NCBI GenBank assembly: GCA_012295275.1
Contig: CM022677.1
Location: forward strand, 12,079,723 to 12,143,722
Length of the DNA stretch: 64,000 nt
Source: Chrysomallon squamiferum
Lineage: Eukaryota; Mollusca; Gastropoda; Neomphalida; Peltospiridae
Reading direction: 5' to 3'
Positions 12,363 to 23,400 of this stretch are shown piece by piece. The notes below the pieces were generated by a model. It ran no database searches and was not told where the DNA came from. It saw only the letters and a program-made list of their open reading frames with translations. Position 1 is the stretch's first letter. Each line of letters opens with the position of its first letter. The position numbers were made by a program, and so were the translations under genes.

Positions 12363-12555
12363 CTGATGAGTCAGGGGAGTGTGAGGATCAGGTGGAGGTG
12401 ACGTCTATACTACAGATAGCTCTTCACTCGAGGAAGTCTGCTGAAGGCGTGGCTCGACATCTACTTCACAAACTGGACAGAAGCTGTGGAGTTCACATCA
12501 CACCCTGTACTTCTCACCCCAGGGAGGATCTGTCTTCTAACAGCAGAACTGCCAG
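12363..12555 (+). CDS. MCC: MCC-like coiled-coil protein, internal exon
   Basis: This is the first visible exon of an MCC-like gene (colorectal mutant cancer protein, a coiled-coil cytoplasmic scaffold linked in vertebrates to Wnt signalling, cell polarity and migration). Acceptor ttttcag is in phase 1; the donor GCCAG|gtgaca leaves two bases (AG) that join C of the next exon to make serine. It encodes about 64 residues, including SILQIALHSRKSAEGVARHL and HKLDRSCGV. GC content is clearly higher than in the flanks. The MCC assignment rests mainly on the exons that follow; this exon is linked to them by phase and order. The upstream exons are missing from the window or lie in or beyond the gap. 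Confidence 0.75.
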
Positions 12556-13133
12556 GTGACACTTTACTTGAAGTCTTTTTGTATTATATGGACTTTGTTT
12601 TCTATTATTAGTTTTGTAAGTACTGAAACTGACTTTATTAATTAATACACTTTGTTTTTCACTGTGTTAAATAGTGAAACTGACTATTTTATACATTAAT
12701 AATTTGTTTTTCAGTAACTAAACTAACATTGATTTATATTTCAATGGACTGTATTTTTTTAACCTTGTATTGAATTTAATCCACTTTGTTTTTAATACTT
12801 AAAGTGATTTTATTTTTATATATATAAATTACCTTTATTTTATATTTATTGAAATCTAATTTTATACCTTTGATATTGCTTTTATTAACCTAAATGGACT
12901 TATAATTAAAAAATAATAGTTTTGCATATAACTAGTTTTTTTTCTTACTAAGATAAATTTAGATTTTGTAGTTTATTAAAGTCTATTCTGTTATTAACTG
13001 GACGTTGCATTTAACTATCTTTTTAAAAGTATTTGACCTAATTAGAGTATTATAAATTTCAAGTGTATTAACTTATTTTTCCATGACTAGTGATAATCTT
13101 TACCAAACCAATTTTTCATTTTGAATTGTCCAG

Positions 13134-13348
13134 CACGTCCAGTACTCCAGCCAGCTCAGTGGACACTGACTTCACCAAACTCGATGAACAGAGACTGTGT
13201 GAGTACATTCAGTCACTGAAGAATGACCGGGCAGCGGTCAGAATGACCGTCATGGAGCTAGAGAGTTTACACTGTGATCCTCTGATTGATGAACAGAAGA
13301 ACACTCCAGAAGCTCAAAGACTGGATTTGGAAAATGCTGTGTTAATGC
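13134..13348 (+). CDS. MCC: MCC-like protein, internal exon with the conserved 'LKNDRAAV' block
   Basis: The acceptor ttgtccag is in phase 2, matching the preceding donor. The exon encodes SSTPASSVDTDF, then EQRLCEYIQSLKNDRAAV, MTVMELESLH and QRLDLENAVLM, which I recognise as the highly conserved central MCC segment. The 3' boundary is unclear. After LENAVLM the sequence runs into AAATAT/AAAAAT simple repeats and no GT donor of good quality is seen, where MCC normally continues with coiled coil. The exon end may have been overrun by a microsatellite expansion, or a weak gtgttaatg donor after GCT may be used. The open frame continuing to 13524 is not MCC-like. Confidence 0.88.
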
Positions 13349-14091
13349 ATAAATATAAAAATAAAAATAAATATAAAAATGGTCTTCTATTTTTGTATTG
13401 TATTATTTCTTTTCATATTCTTTTATCAATAAGACTTATTCTAAATAAAGTGACTTGTTCATATAAACAGAGAAAACCAAATAATACAAACTTACTGTAT
13501 AGATCATTGTGTCATAACTACTGATACTGTTTATCACAGTTCTTTATTATAATTTTAAATTGTATCTTTTCTAAGAATACTGAGTAATGTAATACAGAAA
13601 TGTAATAATAATATGTAATAATGATAGGTTATATCATAATATTGATTATGTATGCCATAACCACTGATACTGTTTTTCATAATTACTTTTGAAATGTATC
13701 GTTATGATAATAATTAATTGAAAACATTTGGAGATAGTGGACCTGTGTTAAATGTTTTAAAAAAACGACTTTGATTCAGAATACAAGAGTGTGGCTGCTC
13801 TATAAAAACTAAAATCAGACATCAGCAGTTTTGTCAAAACATTTGGAAACATACAGGTGTATAGTCATGTGTAATCTATATGGACCTTGGTCTATGAAAC
13901 ACATCACTTTCAAAATTTTAATTCAAATTATATTTAGAGAAAACGACTAAACTCATCAATTCAGAATTATATAAACAATATAAATTGAGTCATTGGTTTT
14001 CTATCTGGGATTTTTTGTGGAAGAGTTTGTTTGTGCTACTAAAATCAAAATCATTTATATATTTCTAACATAAATTGCATCTAAATTGCAG
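13349..14091. repeat. Intron with a degenerate upstream duplicate of the next MCC exon
   Basis: About 13785-14080 is a diverged tandem duplicate of 14080-14420. Shared blocks include aaatcagacatcagcag, catacaggtgtat, catgtgtaatctatatg and gggattttttgtggaagag. In the upstream copy the exon body after HQQ is deleted or scrambled, so only the downstream copy can be spliced as a coding exon. No coding segment for the coiled coil expected between LENAVLM and the next exon was found here. Confidence 0.75.
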
Positions 14092-14146
14092 AAATCAGAC
14101 ATCAGCAGTCAGCAGAGTTTGTCACTGACCTGAAACGAGCTAACAG
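14092..14146 (+). CDS. MCC: MCC-like protein, short exon (IRHQQSAEFVTDLKRAN)
   Basis: This 55-base exon has acceptor ttgcag (phase 1) and donor AACAG|gtaaac (phase 2). The encoded IRHQQSAEFVTDLKRAN is a diagnostic MCC segment of the C-terminal coiled coil. It joins the final exon with AG|C giving serine. The phase-1 entry does not tell which exon precedes it, because the expected intervening exon is not visible. Confidence 0.88.
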
Positions 14147-14910
14147 GTAAACATACAGGTGTATGCATGTCATGTGTAATCTATATGTTCTACACTAAAC
14201 ATTGGTCTATGCAAACACATAAACACGTTTCAAACAGAAATTCAAATTATATTTAGAGACATTTTTATTATAAACTTATGAATATTATAATTATATAAAC
14301 AGTATATAAATTGACATAATGTCATTGGTTTTTCTATCTGGGATTTTTTGTGGAAGAGTTTGTTTGTGCAGTACTAAAATCACTTTTACTAATATTGTTG
14401 TTATTAACATTTATATATTTCTAACATAAATTGCATCTAATTTTTATTTAATTTTGTTTTGTTTTGTTTTGTAATGTTTTGTAGTGATAGCATTAGTATT
14501 TCTGTAATATAATTGACATATCTAATCTTTATTTTACTTTATTTTTTGCCCTGTAATGTCTTGATATCATTATTATTCTAATTTTTTTAATTTTATTGGA
14601 TAGTATTTTAAATGATTTAATTTTACATCTTCTTATTTCACTTTATTTTATAAAGCATTGCTATATTATTTTTATTTTTAAATCAAATTAACATAATAGT
14701 TACATAGCTTTTTAATTTTATTTTTGTAGTTCCTTTATATGATTAGTATTTTTGTAACATAAATAACATATTCTAATTTTATATTATTTTTATTTTCCTT
14801 TGTTTACCCCCATAGTGCCTTAATACTAATTTTATATATTTATTTTCTATTTTTTTCTATTAATTAATTTATTTATATATTTATTTTTTTATTTATTTTT
14901 TCTCTTACAG
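14147..14910. other. MCC intron
   Basis: AT-rich intron. Its first ~270 bases are the downstream member of the tandem duplication described at 13785-14080. The rest is T-rich, with repeated TTTTATTT blocks leading to the tctcttacag acceptor. Confidence 0.75.
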
Positions 14911-15091
14911 CGCCTTGATATCAGCGTTTGATAAAGCAAAGAAGAAGTACCAGAGCAAGCTGAAGAAACTTGAGACTCAGTTACAGGGGATGAGAGATCG
15001 CTACGAGAGACAGATAAAACTGCTCAAACAAAGAATTGAAGTGCTTGAGATAGACACTGTTAGGCCACCAACCAATGAGACTTCATTATAG
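14911..15091 (+). CDS. MCC: MCC-like protein, terminal exon with C-terminal PDZ ligand
   Basis: The last coding exon runs from a tctcttacag acceptor (phase 2) to TAG at 15089-15091. It encodes ALISAFDKAKKKYQSKLKKL, further heptads (YERQIKLLKQRIEVLE) and the tail PPTNETSL. The heptad pattern matches the MCC C-terminal coiled coil. The final ETSL is a class I PDZ-binding motif (x-S/T-x-hydrophobic), known in vertebrate MCC to bind polarity scaffolds. The exon is intact and conserved, which argues that the 3' end of the gene is under selection even though part of the central coiled coil cannot be located. Confidence 0.93.
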
Positions 15092-16484
15092 CAGACCAGG
15101 GATTTTAAATTAACCAATCGCTATGATTGTAACAAAATTCTGTGAGTTCTGTTATCCAGTCACTGTGTCGGTAAGAAAAGACTGGTAAAAAAGTTTGTAA
15201 TTTACCAATCATGTAACCATGGTGATCTGAGAGTTAAAAATAGCCAGTCATGATGTCTGTAATAAAAGACTGGCCACTGGCCTGTAATAAACCAATCATC
15301 ATGAATGTAACAAATGACCTGCCAAAAATATTTGGAATTAACCAATCAGTGTTGTTCTTGAAAAATTCAGGTCAGACAAATATGTGCAAACATTATTCAA
15401 TACCTTGGACCATTCAAACAAATGTGCAAATGAAACATTATTGTGAAAGAACTTTGTGTTTATTTTGACCAACGTCTGTGACCAAAATGACCAAAACAGA
15501 CATTACAGAAAACACTTCATTTAAATTACTGTTGATGATCTAAAGAAAATGTTTGTGTGAATCAGTGTCAAAGGATCACCGGTTACATCTGAAAAAACAA
15601 TACAACACAGTGGTACAACACACTAGCCAGTGAAATCTTATTACAGGAAACAGTCTCAGAAAAAATGATTTGTTCATCTTAACAGATTTTTGTACATATT
15701 TGTTAATGTTTTAGTGAATTTACATTTTAAACTCATCACTTGAATCAAACAGTGAAAACTGTGCAGAGAAAAAACTCTTTAATTATAAATGAAATCCTGA
15801 GAGGTGATTGGATCGTCAGCTGACAATGAAAATAATAATTAACCAATGAAATTATTTATTTATTAGAGCTTCTGGCCAGTCAAACAGTAGAATACATCTG
15901 AGCTTTAACCAATGAACAATCCTGTTTTATAACATGACATCAGACAAAGAAAAATATCACATAAAAATTAAAATGTCAGTTTTATATCACATTTGATATT
16001 TATGTATTATCTATAAAAATTTATGTATTATCTATAAAAACTGTTTTTAAACCAATGAAAATGATTTTCTCAGACATATTAGCCAATCAAAAGTAGTTTA
16101 CTATCTGTATTGATCATTAAAAACAGATGTATCTATTTTATCTTTTTAAAATATTGACTTTGTAATTCACTCTTAGTGAACATGATAAAAAAATCTTACT
16201 GTAATTTTATATTTAAACCATCCAATATTATAATATTTTCAATGGATTGGCTAATTATACAGTATAAATATTTTTATTAAGGGTTTAAGAACATTATTTG
16301 AGTCATTTCTGTTATGATAATGACAGAAAATAGACTCTTTGAAGTTAATCTCTCATATCAAATGGTGAAATGTAAAAATTATATTATTATTTTTATTTTT
16401 ATTATTACTATTATTATTCTTCTTATTATTATTATTATGCTATTATGCTAATAATATTGAGATAATTATTGTTATTACAACTTC

Positions 16485-16528
<44 letters not shown>

Positions 16529-17535
16529 GTCATTAGTATTATTACACTATTATTACTTCCACTACTACTACTACTACTGTTAGCAAAATAATTCTTATTA
16601 ATATTCACCATCTTTGATTTTAACTAAATGGGGTAATGCTGCGTTTGTTTCATCATGATATTACACCAGCTGTTAGGCTTTTTTTAATTCACAAGTGTTG
16701 AAAATATTTGTTATTAGCTGATTATATGCAAAACTTATTTGTGATATGTGTCTTCATTATGCATAATTAGAATCACACTGAATTGTTTGTGGCACTCTAA
16801 CATCATGAAAAGTGATTTAATTTTTTTTTATAAATATGTTATCAAAAGTGCTGTTTTGCTAAGAGAGAGATGATTCTTGTATTATTAAACAAAATGTTCT
16901 CTTTCACAGTTTAAGAGTATGGTCTGAATTTGAATGAATAAAAAGAAATAAGATGTATATATGTTTGTATAACTCAGAAATTTAAAGAATGTTTAGATGT
17001 ACCAGTTTCTGCAACTGATCACATCTGGAAATAGAGTTTCACATCAGCAAACTTTGTATTTGTAGACAAACTAAAACCTTTAAGAATAAGATAATTTCCC
17101 TTTAGTTGGCCTAATGGTCTGTTAAAAAATGTATTAAAAAATATATATATTTCGTTAACACCTTAAATGTAGAATTATATGCAGATTTCTTATTTGTTGG
17201 TCAATATCATTAAACATTCATTAAAATAGATTGTTATGACATTTTAATTTAAATATATTTTAAATGATATAAATTTCTTATTCGGTGGCCTATAATGTAT
17301 TTAAATTTAATTACATTTCCCATTTGGCAACCTAGATCAGTAAAAACGTACACAAAGACATTGTAAAGGCACATACTGAATCTGAAATAATATGTAAATG
17401 TTTTTGTGGGCTGGTGTGAATAGTTACTTTATAAAAAACAGACATGATCATGATGGTAAAGTTTACAAATTGTTAAATGGGCATTATCATGTTTAATGTT
17501 ACTTTGTATGCAATAAAAAAAACTCATCTATTTCA
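15092..17535 (+). other. Probable MCC 3' UTR with degenerate CCAATC repeats
   Basis: After the stop, a diverged unit of roughly 80-90 bases centred on aaCCAATCatcatgatgtaac recurs (about 15113, 15205, 15289, 15339, 15840, 15905, 16049, 16081). (ATT)n tracts lie at 16380-16530. The first polyadenylation signal in a good setting is gtatgcaataaaa near 17505-17520, so the UTR could be about 2.4 kb. Earlier AATAAA-like sites exist (for example 15260 and 15285). Confidence 0.45.
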
Positions 17536-17589
17536 GCTAAGAAAGTTGTTTAGTTTTATTTCCAAGTGAAGAAACCCAGTGAATAATGA

Positions 17590-17790
17590 CAGGCAGAATT
17601 ATTTATAATAATAATAATAATAATAATACAATGACAATAATAATAATAACAAGAACAACAATAATAATAGTAATAATAGTAATACCAATAATAATAATAG
17701 TAATAATAATAACAATAATAACTAGAATGGAAATAACAATAATAGGAATATAATAATAATAATAATAATTATAATAAAATAAAAATAATA
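17590..17790. repeat. (AAT)n-rich microsatellite region
   Basis: Imperfect AAT/ATAATAG repeats over about 200 bases. Confidence 0.9.
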
Positions 17791-18285
17791 CTTTATTTTA
17801 CATAATTTAAATGAATTCTCTCTAGAGATAGCTGGTGTGAGTTGTACTTTTTATTCTCTCTTCATAAAATATTAAGTGAAGTAACAATAATCAAATATTT
17901 TTTACAAAATCTGTTAGTAGTGAAAATTAAGTTACTAATAACCACAAATCTGATATTTATTTTCACTCATTCTAACAACCATTTGATTAACAAACTATAG
18001 ATGTCAATAGTCCAACTTTGTCTTAAGTTATGGTGGAATTTAAGACTGTTTTGATTATGCTGAAAATTTAGTTAACTTGGCTGCACATTGAGTTTGAAAT
18101 ACAGTGATGTCACTTCTAGCTCTGTTTTTCACTTTAATTTCTAACTATATCCAACCAAAAACAAAAACAAAAACAAAAAAATTAATAATACAATAAATAA
18201 AATAATAATTAATAATAAACAGTAAATACAACAAATGAATAAAATAATTATAAATAGATATAAACAAGTGAATGAGGCAGAGACA
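17791..18285. other. AT-rich intergenic sequence, no gene seen
   Basis: No coding or RNA feature recognised. A (AAAAAC)n run occurs near 18157-18178. Confidence 0.5.
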
Positions 18286-18545
18286 AATGACAGAGACAAC
18301 TGAATTAGACTGAGACAAGTTAGAGATACAAATGAGACAGAGACAAGTTATAAAGACAGCTAAGTGAATGAGAGAGACAACTGAATTAGACTGAGACAAG
18401 TTAGAGATACAAATGAGACAGAGACAAGTTATAAAGACAGCTAAGTGAATGAGAGAGACAACTGAATTAGACTGAGACAAGTTAGAGATACAAATGAGAC
18501 AGACAAGTTTTAAAGACAGCTAAGTGAATGAGAGAGACAGCTGAA
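18286..18545. repeat. ~90 bp minisatellite, about three units
   Basis: Units contain gagacaactgaattagact, gagacaagttagagatacaa, atgagacagagacaagttat and aaagacagctaagtgaatga. The first three copies are nearly identical. The open frame on the minus strand is just this repeat translated. Confidence 0.9.
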
Positions 18546-19070
18546 TGAGATATTTTACTTTCATTCAAACACTCAAAGAATGAACAGATTATATAAATAT
18601 GTATATTTCATTAATGTTTTCATGTTGACATTTTTCTTTGATTCATATAGTAAAAATAAAAATCTTTCTCATAGATAAATGAGACAATTCCAGTGAAAGT
18701 CTTTCATTGCTGTCACTGTGCATAGAAATATTTCTCCATATTTTTAATGTTTTTGTGATTTGTTTGAAAAGACTAACTATTTTAATGAACACTAGTGAAA
18801 TTTCATCCTTCTTTCATTTATCAGATATATTTTTAAATATAGAAATAAGACATTTTTGAAGCAGTAATTTAACATTAGTCCTAGAAGCAGAACATAATAT
18901 TTATTAATAGGTTAGAATAGTATATGCCTATCTATAAGATTATTTTCTGTTTAACAGAGAAGTTAATCATAACACTTCTATAAGGCCAGTAAGATTGATT
19001 GCAATAGGATTATTGCATTATTTTCCTCTAAGCATGCAAAAATAAATAAATAATTAAATTAATAACTAAG
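18546..19070. other. AT-rich sequence, no gene seen
   Basis: Nothing recognised. Confidence 0.5.
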
Positions 19071-19690
19071 TAAGTAATAACGTTAGAAACAACACCGTTA
19101 TTACGACAACAACGGCGACATTAATACAAACTAATAATACATTTTAATGGGATGCGGACACTAAGACGTTAAGAACAACCCCTTTACGATCACCCCATTA
19201 ATAGATACACCAAAACGTTCAGAACAACGCTGGTACGACGGCAATGACGGCGACATTAACAGAAATTGCATTAATATATTTTACCGTAGTATGTGCCTGC
19301 TCAGAAAGTATGAGGACATAAAAAGCGCAAAAGAATAACACTACTACGACGGCAACGACGGCGTCATTAATAAAAATAGTGATAATATTTTTTAACATAG
19401 GTTGTGGACACTAAGAAAGTTTGAATACAATAGTTAATAAAAAGCAAAATAATACAGAGAACGTTGAGAACAACGTCGTATACGACGGTAATGACGGCGA
19501 CATTAATAGAGATGATAATCATAATATAAGATGGGAACGGTCAGAAAATAAGAATAACAGCGAGTAAAAATTGAAAAGGAATAATAAGGAGTACACCAAT
19601 AACGTTAGGGGCAACGACAGTGACATTAATAGAAATTACAATAATATATTTTAATAGGTGATGCGCCCGCTTAGAAACTAACTTGAACGT
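19071..19690. repeat. CpG-rich tandem satellite, array B
   Basis: Five units of roughly 110-145 bases share the family seen at 5.8-6.5 kb. The conserved 'gacattaat' lies near 19112, 19253, 19363, 19498 and 19621. Each unit has a core such as gtacgacggcaatgacggcg that retains many CpGs, unusual in this AT-rich window. Confidence 0.8.
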
Positions 19691-19874
19691 ACTCAGTAAA
19701 TAAAGAGGAAACATGACCCCTAACACCCGGACCTTTAAAACACGTGTCTGTAGATCTCCAGTATACAGTTTCATATTTAGTCATGTTTTTAAAACATCGT
19801 TATTTTATTTATGTTTTTATTTTTTTATTTGCACTTTTCGTTCGTGCGGTTTTTCTCCTATTTTATTTTTGACG

Positions 19875-19915
<41 letters not shown>

Positions 19916-20215
19916 AAACTTTTTTGTTTTGAAATTTATCTTGCAATTTAGTATTTTTAAACGAGACTTTAAGAATAATAATCATAATTAAAACAAATAA
20001 TAACGAATTGATGAATTAGTTATATATTTAATTAAAAAAGAAATGAAATTAAACAAAGTAACTAAATTAATTACTTAATTAATTAAATTAGTAAGTAAAT
20101 AAATAATATAACTAATTATCTGTTTATTTATCAATTCACGTAAAGAAAGAAATGTCTGTGGACTTTCAACTTCAAAACAGTTAAAGTGAAACTAAATTAG
20201 CAGACAGTTTCAAGT
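19691..20215. other. 3' flank of the RING gene, (GA)n and AT-rich DNA
   Basis: A (GA)n tract occurs at about 19886-19912. The remainder is AT-rich. It could hold the 3' UTR of the minus-strand gene that ends at 20216. Confidence 0.5.
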
Positions 20216-21606
20216 TTACTTTTTACACCATGTAAATATTTTTATTTCATTGCTCTGTGCCACGTACAGTTTGTTGTCATCACAACAGACAGACAAAGGT
20301 TTGGACAGTCCATCCTGGCATGTGAGAATGTCACGTGTAATGTTACCATCTCGTGACAACTGAACAACACAATTTCTATCACAACTACAAACAAAAATAT
20401 TTCCCTCCCTGTCACATGTAACACCTGTCAAGCCTTTCAGTTTGTGTGAATCACGTGACTCCCATTTGACGTCACCTGATGACGTCACACAAACTACACT
20501 GTTTAGCTTTGACACAACAATCAGACATTGATCGTGAACTGTGAGACGTGACGGTTCGGGGATCAAATCTGTTGAGATGGAATTAATGAGCTGACCACTG
20601 TCTGTCAGTATGTCCAAGCACTGACTATTGTACCCAGTGACCGCGAGACGGTTGCCTGGTAGCACAGCGATATGCTGATACTTTTTAACAGTTGTAACTG
20701 TTTTTACCAGTTTGAAGTTTTTCAAATTTAAAAACAATATTTTACTTTCATGTGGCAGAGCAACAACAACAACAACATCACCCCGCTGATCACGTGCTTC
20801 AGCAAGACCCCATAGTGGAGAGGAAGTTTCGTATCTTTTTATCAGTGATTTTCTTTTTAAACAAAAACATTTTACACATTCATTGAAAATATCACTAACA
20901 ACCATTTTACTTTTGTCTGCATCTGACATCAGCAGGGAAAACGGAAAAGGATCTGTTTTATCTTTTTGTGTTTTTATCTTAATGGTGTTTGTGTGTTTGA
21001 GAGTGTCTGTCTGTCTGTCTATCTGTGTGTCTGTGTGTTGTGTTTTTGTGTTACTGGTGTATGTGTGTTTGAGTGAGCCTGTTTGGATGTTTGTGGATAT
21101 TTCTCCAATGTGGACTGACATTTTTGACTTTTTATCAGATTTTATCAGATTTACTTTAAACTTTGCTTTTTCTATTTGGGAAAGAGATTTGGACAAAAAC
21201 TCGGAAGTTGTGTTTTGAAGTTTGGTGAATTTCGAAATGTTAATTTTTATATCTGACTCTGATTTTCTTGTCAGCAAATCTTCCCCCAATTTTATCATTT
21301 TTTCGTTTTCCTCAATCAGATGTTTGTGTTCATTGAATAATTTGTCTATTTCTGAGTTTACAAAGTTCTGAGATTTTTCTATTTCTCTTATTAACCTGTC
21401 TTGTTCTTTGTGGACTGCGGCAGTAAAATCTGTGATTAGTGTGTTACCAATCATTCTGACCTCTTCTGTAGTGTCCAGGACGTTGATGCCGACGGCGTGG
21501 CGAAGTTGCTCAATCATATCATCTATCTCTGTCTGAAGAATTTCTTTAAAGGTTTTGAGACTTTCAGAAACAGAGCTCAGAAGTGACATGTGATCTCCCT
21601 TTTGAG
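20216..21606 (-). CDS. RING/coiled-coil/propeller protein, last exon (coiled coil and NHL-like propeller)
   Basis: The exon starts after a tttacttcag acceptor in phase 1 and runs 462 codons to a stop at 20216. Starting at the internal Met gives 457 residues. The first ~170 residues are heptad-rich (SVSESLKTFKEILQ, HKEQDRLIREIEKSQNFV, EENEKMIKLGEDLL) as in the coiled coil of TRIM-family E3 ligases. A low-complexity T/Q/K stretch follows (about residues 173-210, from CAGACA-type repeats). The C-terminal ~200 residues contain repeated propeller-like strands (VVVVVALPHESKILFLNL, HIAVLPGNRLAVTGYNSQ, LTGVTCDREGNIFVCSCD, LSVCCDDNKLYVAQSNEI), like the NHL-type propellers of the TRIM2/3/32/71 and molluscan TRIM-like families. 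No B-box is seen. It is joined to the RING exon at 21879-22166 by matching phase. The whole exon is open, so it is recent or under selection. Confidence 0.8.
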
Positions 21607-21878
21607 CTGAAGTAAATAAATAAATAAATAAATAATCAATCAGTCAATTAATTAATTAACTATAACTACTATTATTAATAAAGGTATGCCTACAATGTGA
21701 CGTTTTAGAATGTATTTGATCAACTACTTTAAAAATCTGAGTAGAAAAATGTCATAAATAAAGTTTCCTCTATTTCTTTAGCTTGTGATGGTTAATATCT
21801 TTAGTTAAACAGTCACTAAATGTTTTCTTTTTTTAGTATTTTATTGTAACGAATCTAAACACAACACTGCTGACTCAC

Positions 21879-22166
21879 AAAACTTTGATTGTAGCCGATC
21901 ATTAGCGGCGTCCTGTAATGAAAGGTTTATAGGGAATTGATCTGCCCATGTTTACACTGGTTTCGTGCTGTCTGAGATGTGGACATCCTGCCTGCAAAAC
22001 GGGCAGGTGATTTGTATGTCGTTGTTGTTGTAATTATGACTTATAAAGTCCTGCAGGCATTTGCTGCAGAACGAATGTCCACAAAATAATATTCGCGGCT
22101 TCTTGAAAAGTTCGGTACAAATGCAGCACGAAAGATTACCATCAGAGTTTGCAGCTGTTGCCATAT
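21879..22166 (-). pseudogene. RING-finger exon of the same gene, with one in-frame stop
   Basis: The acceptor (attgttattcacag) lies two bases before ATG at 22164. The protein begins MATAANSDGNLSCCICTELF and carries a C3HC4 RING: CCIC, LFCGHSFCSKCL and CPFC supply the metal ligands. The frame then meets TAA at 21954-21952, after DSTKPV. Beyond it the same frame continues with WADQFPINLSLQDAANDRLQ and SKF to a strong donor (TTTT|gtgagt) whose phase fits the next exon, giving SKF-S-QKGDHM. The segment after the stop resembles the linker after the RING in TRIM proteins, so the exon was probably once open throughout. Either the gene is a young pseudogene or null allele, or the stop is bypassed by splicing or RNA change, or it is an assembly error. 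As written, the product is a ~71-residue RING peptide. Confidence 0.8.
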
Positions 22167-22259
22167 CTGTGAATAACAATAACAATAATAACAACAGCAA
22201 CAACATAGAAGAATCAGAGAAGATAAAAAGGAAAATACAGAGAAAGAAAAATGTAACTA

Positions 22260-22316
<57 letters not shown>

Positions 22317-23218
22317 AATAAATAAATAAATAACAATAAGAGATAACAAGAATAGCAGTGGAGGTCAAAATTAAAAACATTTTGAATCAAAACCACAAAC
22401 AAACAAAAGTAAAGAAAAAATTCACACACAAAATAAAAATAAAGTATCAATTCCGTTTACTTCAAAGGGCCAACGGAATATACAAATAAATAAATAAATG
22501 AAAGGATAAAATAAATAAATAAACGTGCGAATTTAATTATAAAATTATAAATATGCTATTTAAGCTACTCATTTATTCATTCATTTATTAAATTTATTTT
22601 GTTTGTAAAAAAAATAAAAGAACTATTAAAGTGAATTACAAACTTGCTAAATTTAACCTTGTGACGTAAGTTTGAGAAGGAAAACGACAGTTCTACTGTT
22701 ATATGTTATATGAAACAAAGCATGAAATAAATAAATAAACAAATAAATAAACATTTGTGACGTGGCTATGAATGCTGCAAGGTAATTTCGCACACCACTA
22801 TTTCAGCCTATGCTACGTAACCAAGCCCACTCATTTTCATGGTAAAACTGGAATGTGGGCAATGAAAGAAACGTGACATTCACAGAAGTAATGTATTCAG
22901 TGTAATAAAAACGAAACATTTCATAGTAAACGAATGAATTTCTGATTGCTGCTGAACATTATTTTATTAACGTCGAACTCAACAAATTTTTAATCTGCAG
23001 TTGAATGGCTTCATTCATTGATAAAGTAATCGAGAAAGATAAATGCGACAACACATCGCCAGACACTACTTTTCTCTGACCACTGAGCAACACCCTCCAC
23101 TCTAACACAAAACAATTTTGTACAGAAATTTATGAAAATAACATAGATTACTGTTTTATTTTATAATATCTTACACTAACGAAATAACAAGGACAACAAC
23201 AAAACAAAAATCATAAAT

Positions 23219-23294
<76 letters not shown>

Positions 23295-23303
23295 CATCTT
23301 ACC
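22167..23303 (-). other. Intron of the RING gene
   Basis: Lies between the proposed 5' UTR exon and the RING exon. It holds (AAT)n at about 22262-22308, (AAAT)n at 22308-22333 and elsewhere, and (CAA)n/(AAT)n at 23218-23293. No coding exon is seen. Confidence 0.55.
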
Positions 23304-23400
23304 TTTGTCTTAAGAAATGGAAATTTTAAGACCTGCAAACAATTCTCTTCTATTCGTCTGCAATGTCAGTTTGCTGGCGAACAGACGACACTGGTTGAGT
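23304..23400 (-). other. Possible 5' UTR exon of the RING gene
   Basis: On the minus strand TTCTTAAGACAAAG is followed by a good donor gtaagatg at 23303. No ATG-led long frame precedes it, as expected of a noncoding first exon. The 5' limit is arbitrary and no clear TATA box was identified. Confidence 0.4.

Noticed and set aside
12361-12400. Considered starting the MCC exon at an ATG at 12338
   Set aside because: That ATG lies in the repeat before the splice acceptor; the phase and position of ttttcag give a much better exon start.
18145-18480. Minus-strand frame with repeated LCLICISNLSQSN blocks, superficially a repeat protein
   Set aside because: It is a ~90-base minisatellite whose unit length happens to preserve frame; no flanking coding evidence.
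20883-21218. 111-codon plus-strand frame
   Set aside because: Antisense shadow of the well-supported minus-strand coiled-coil exon.
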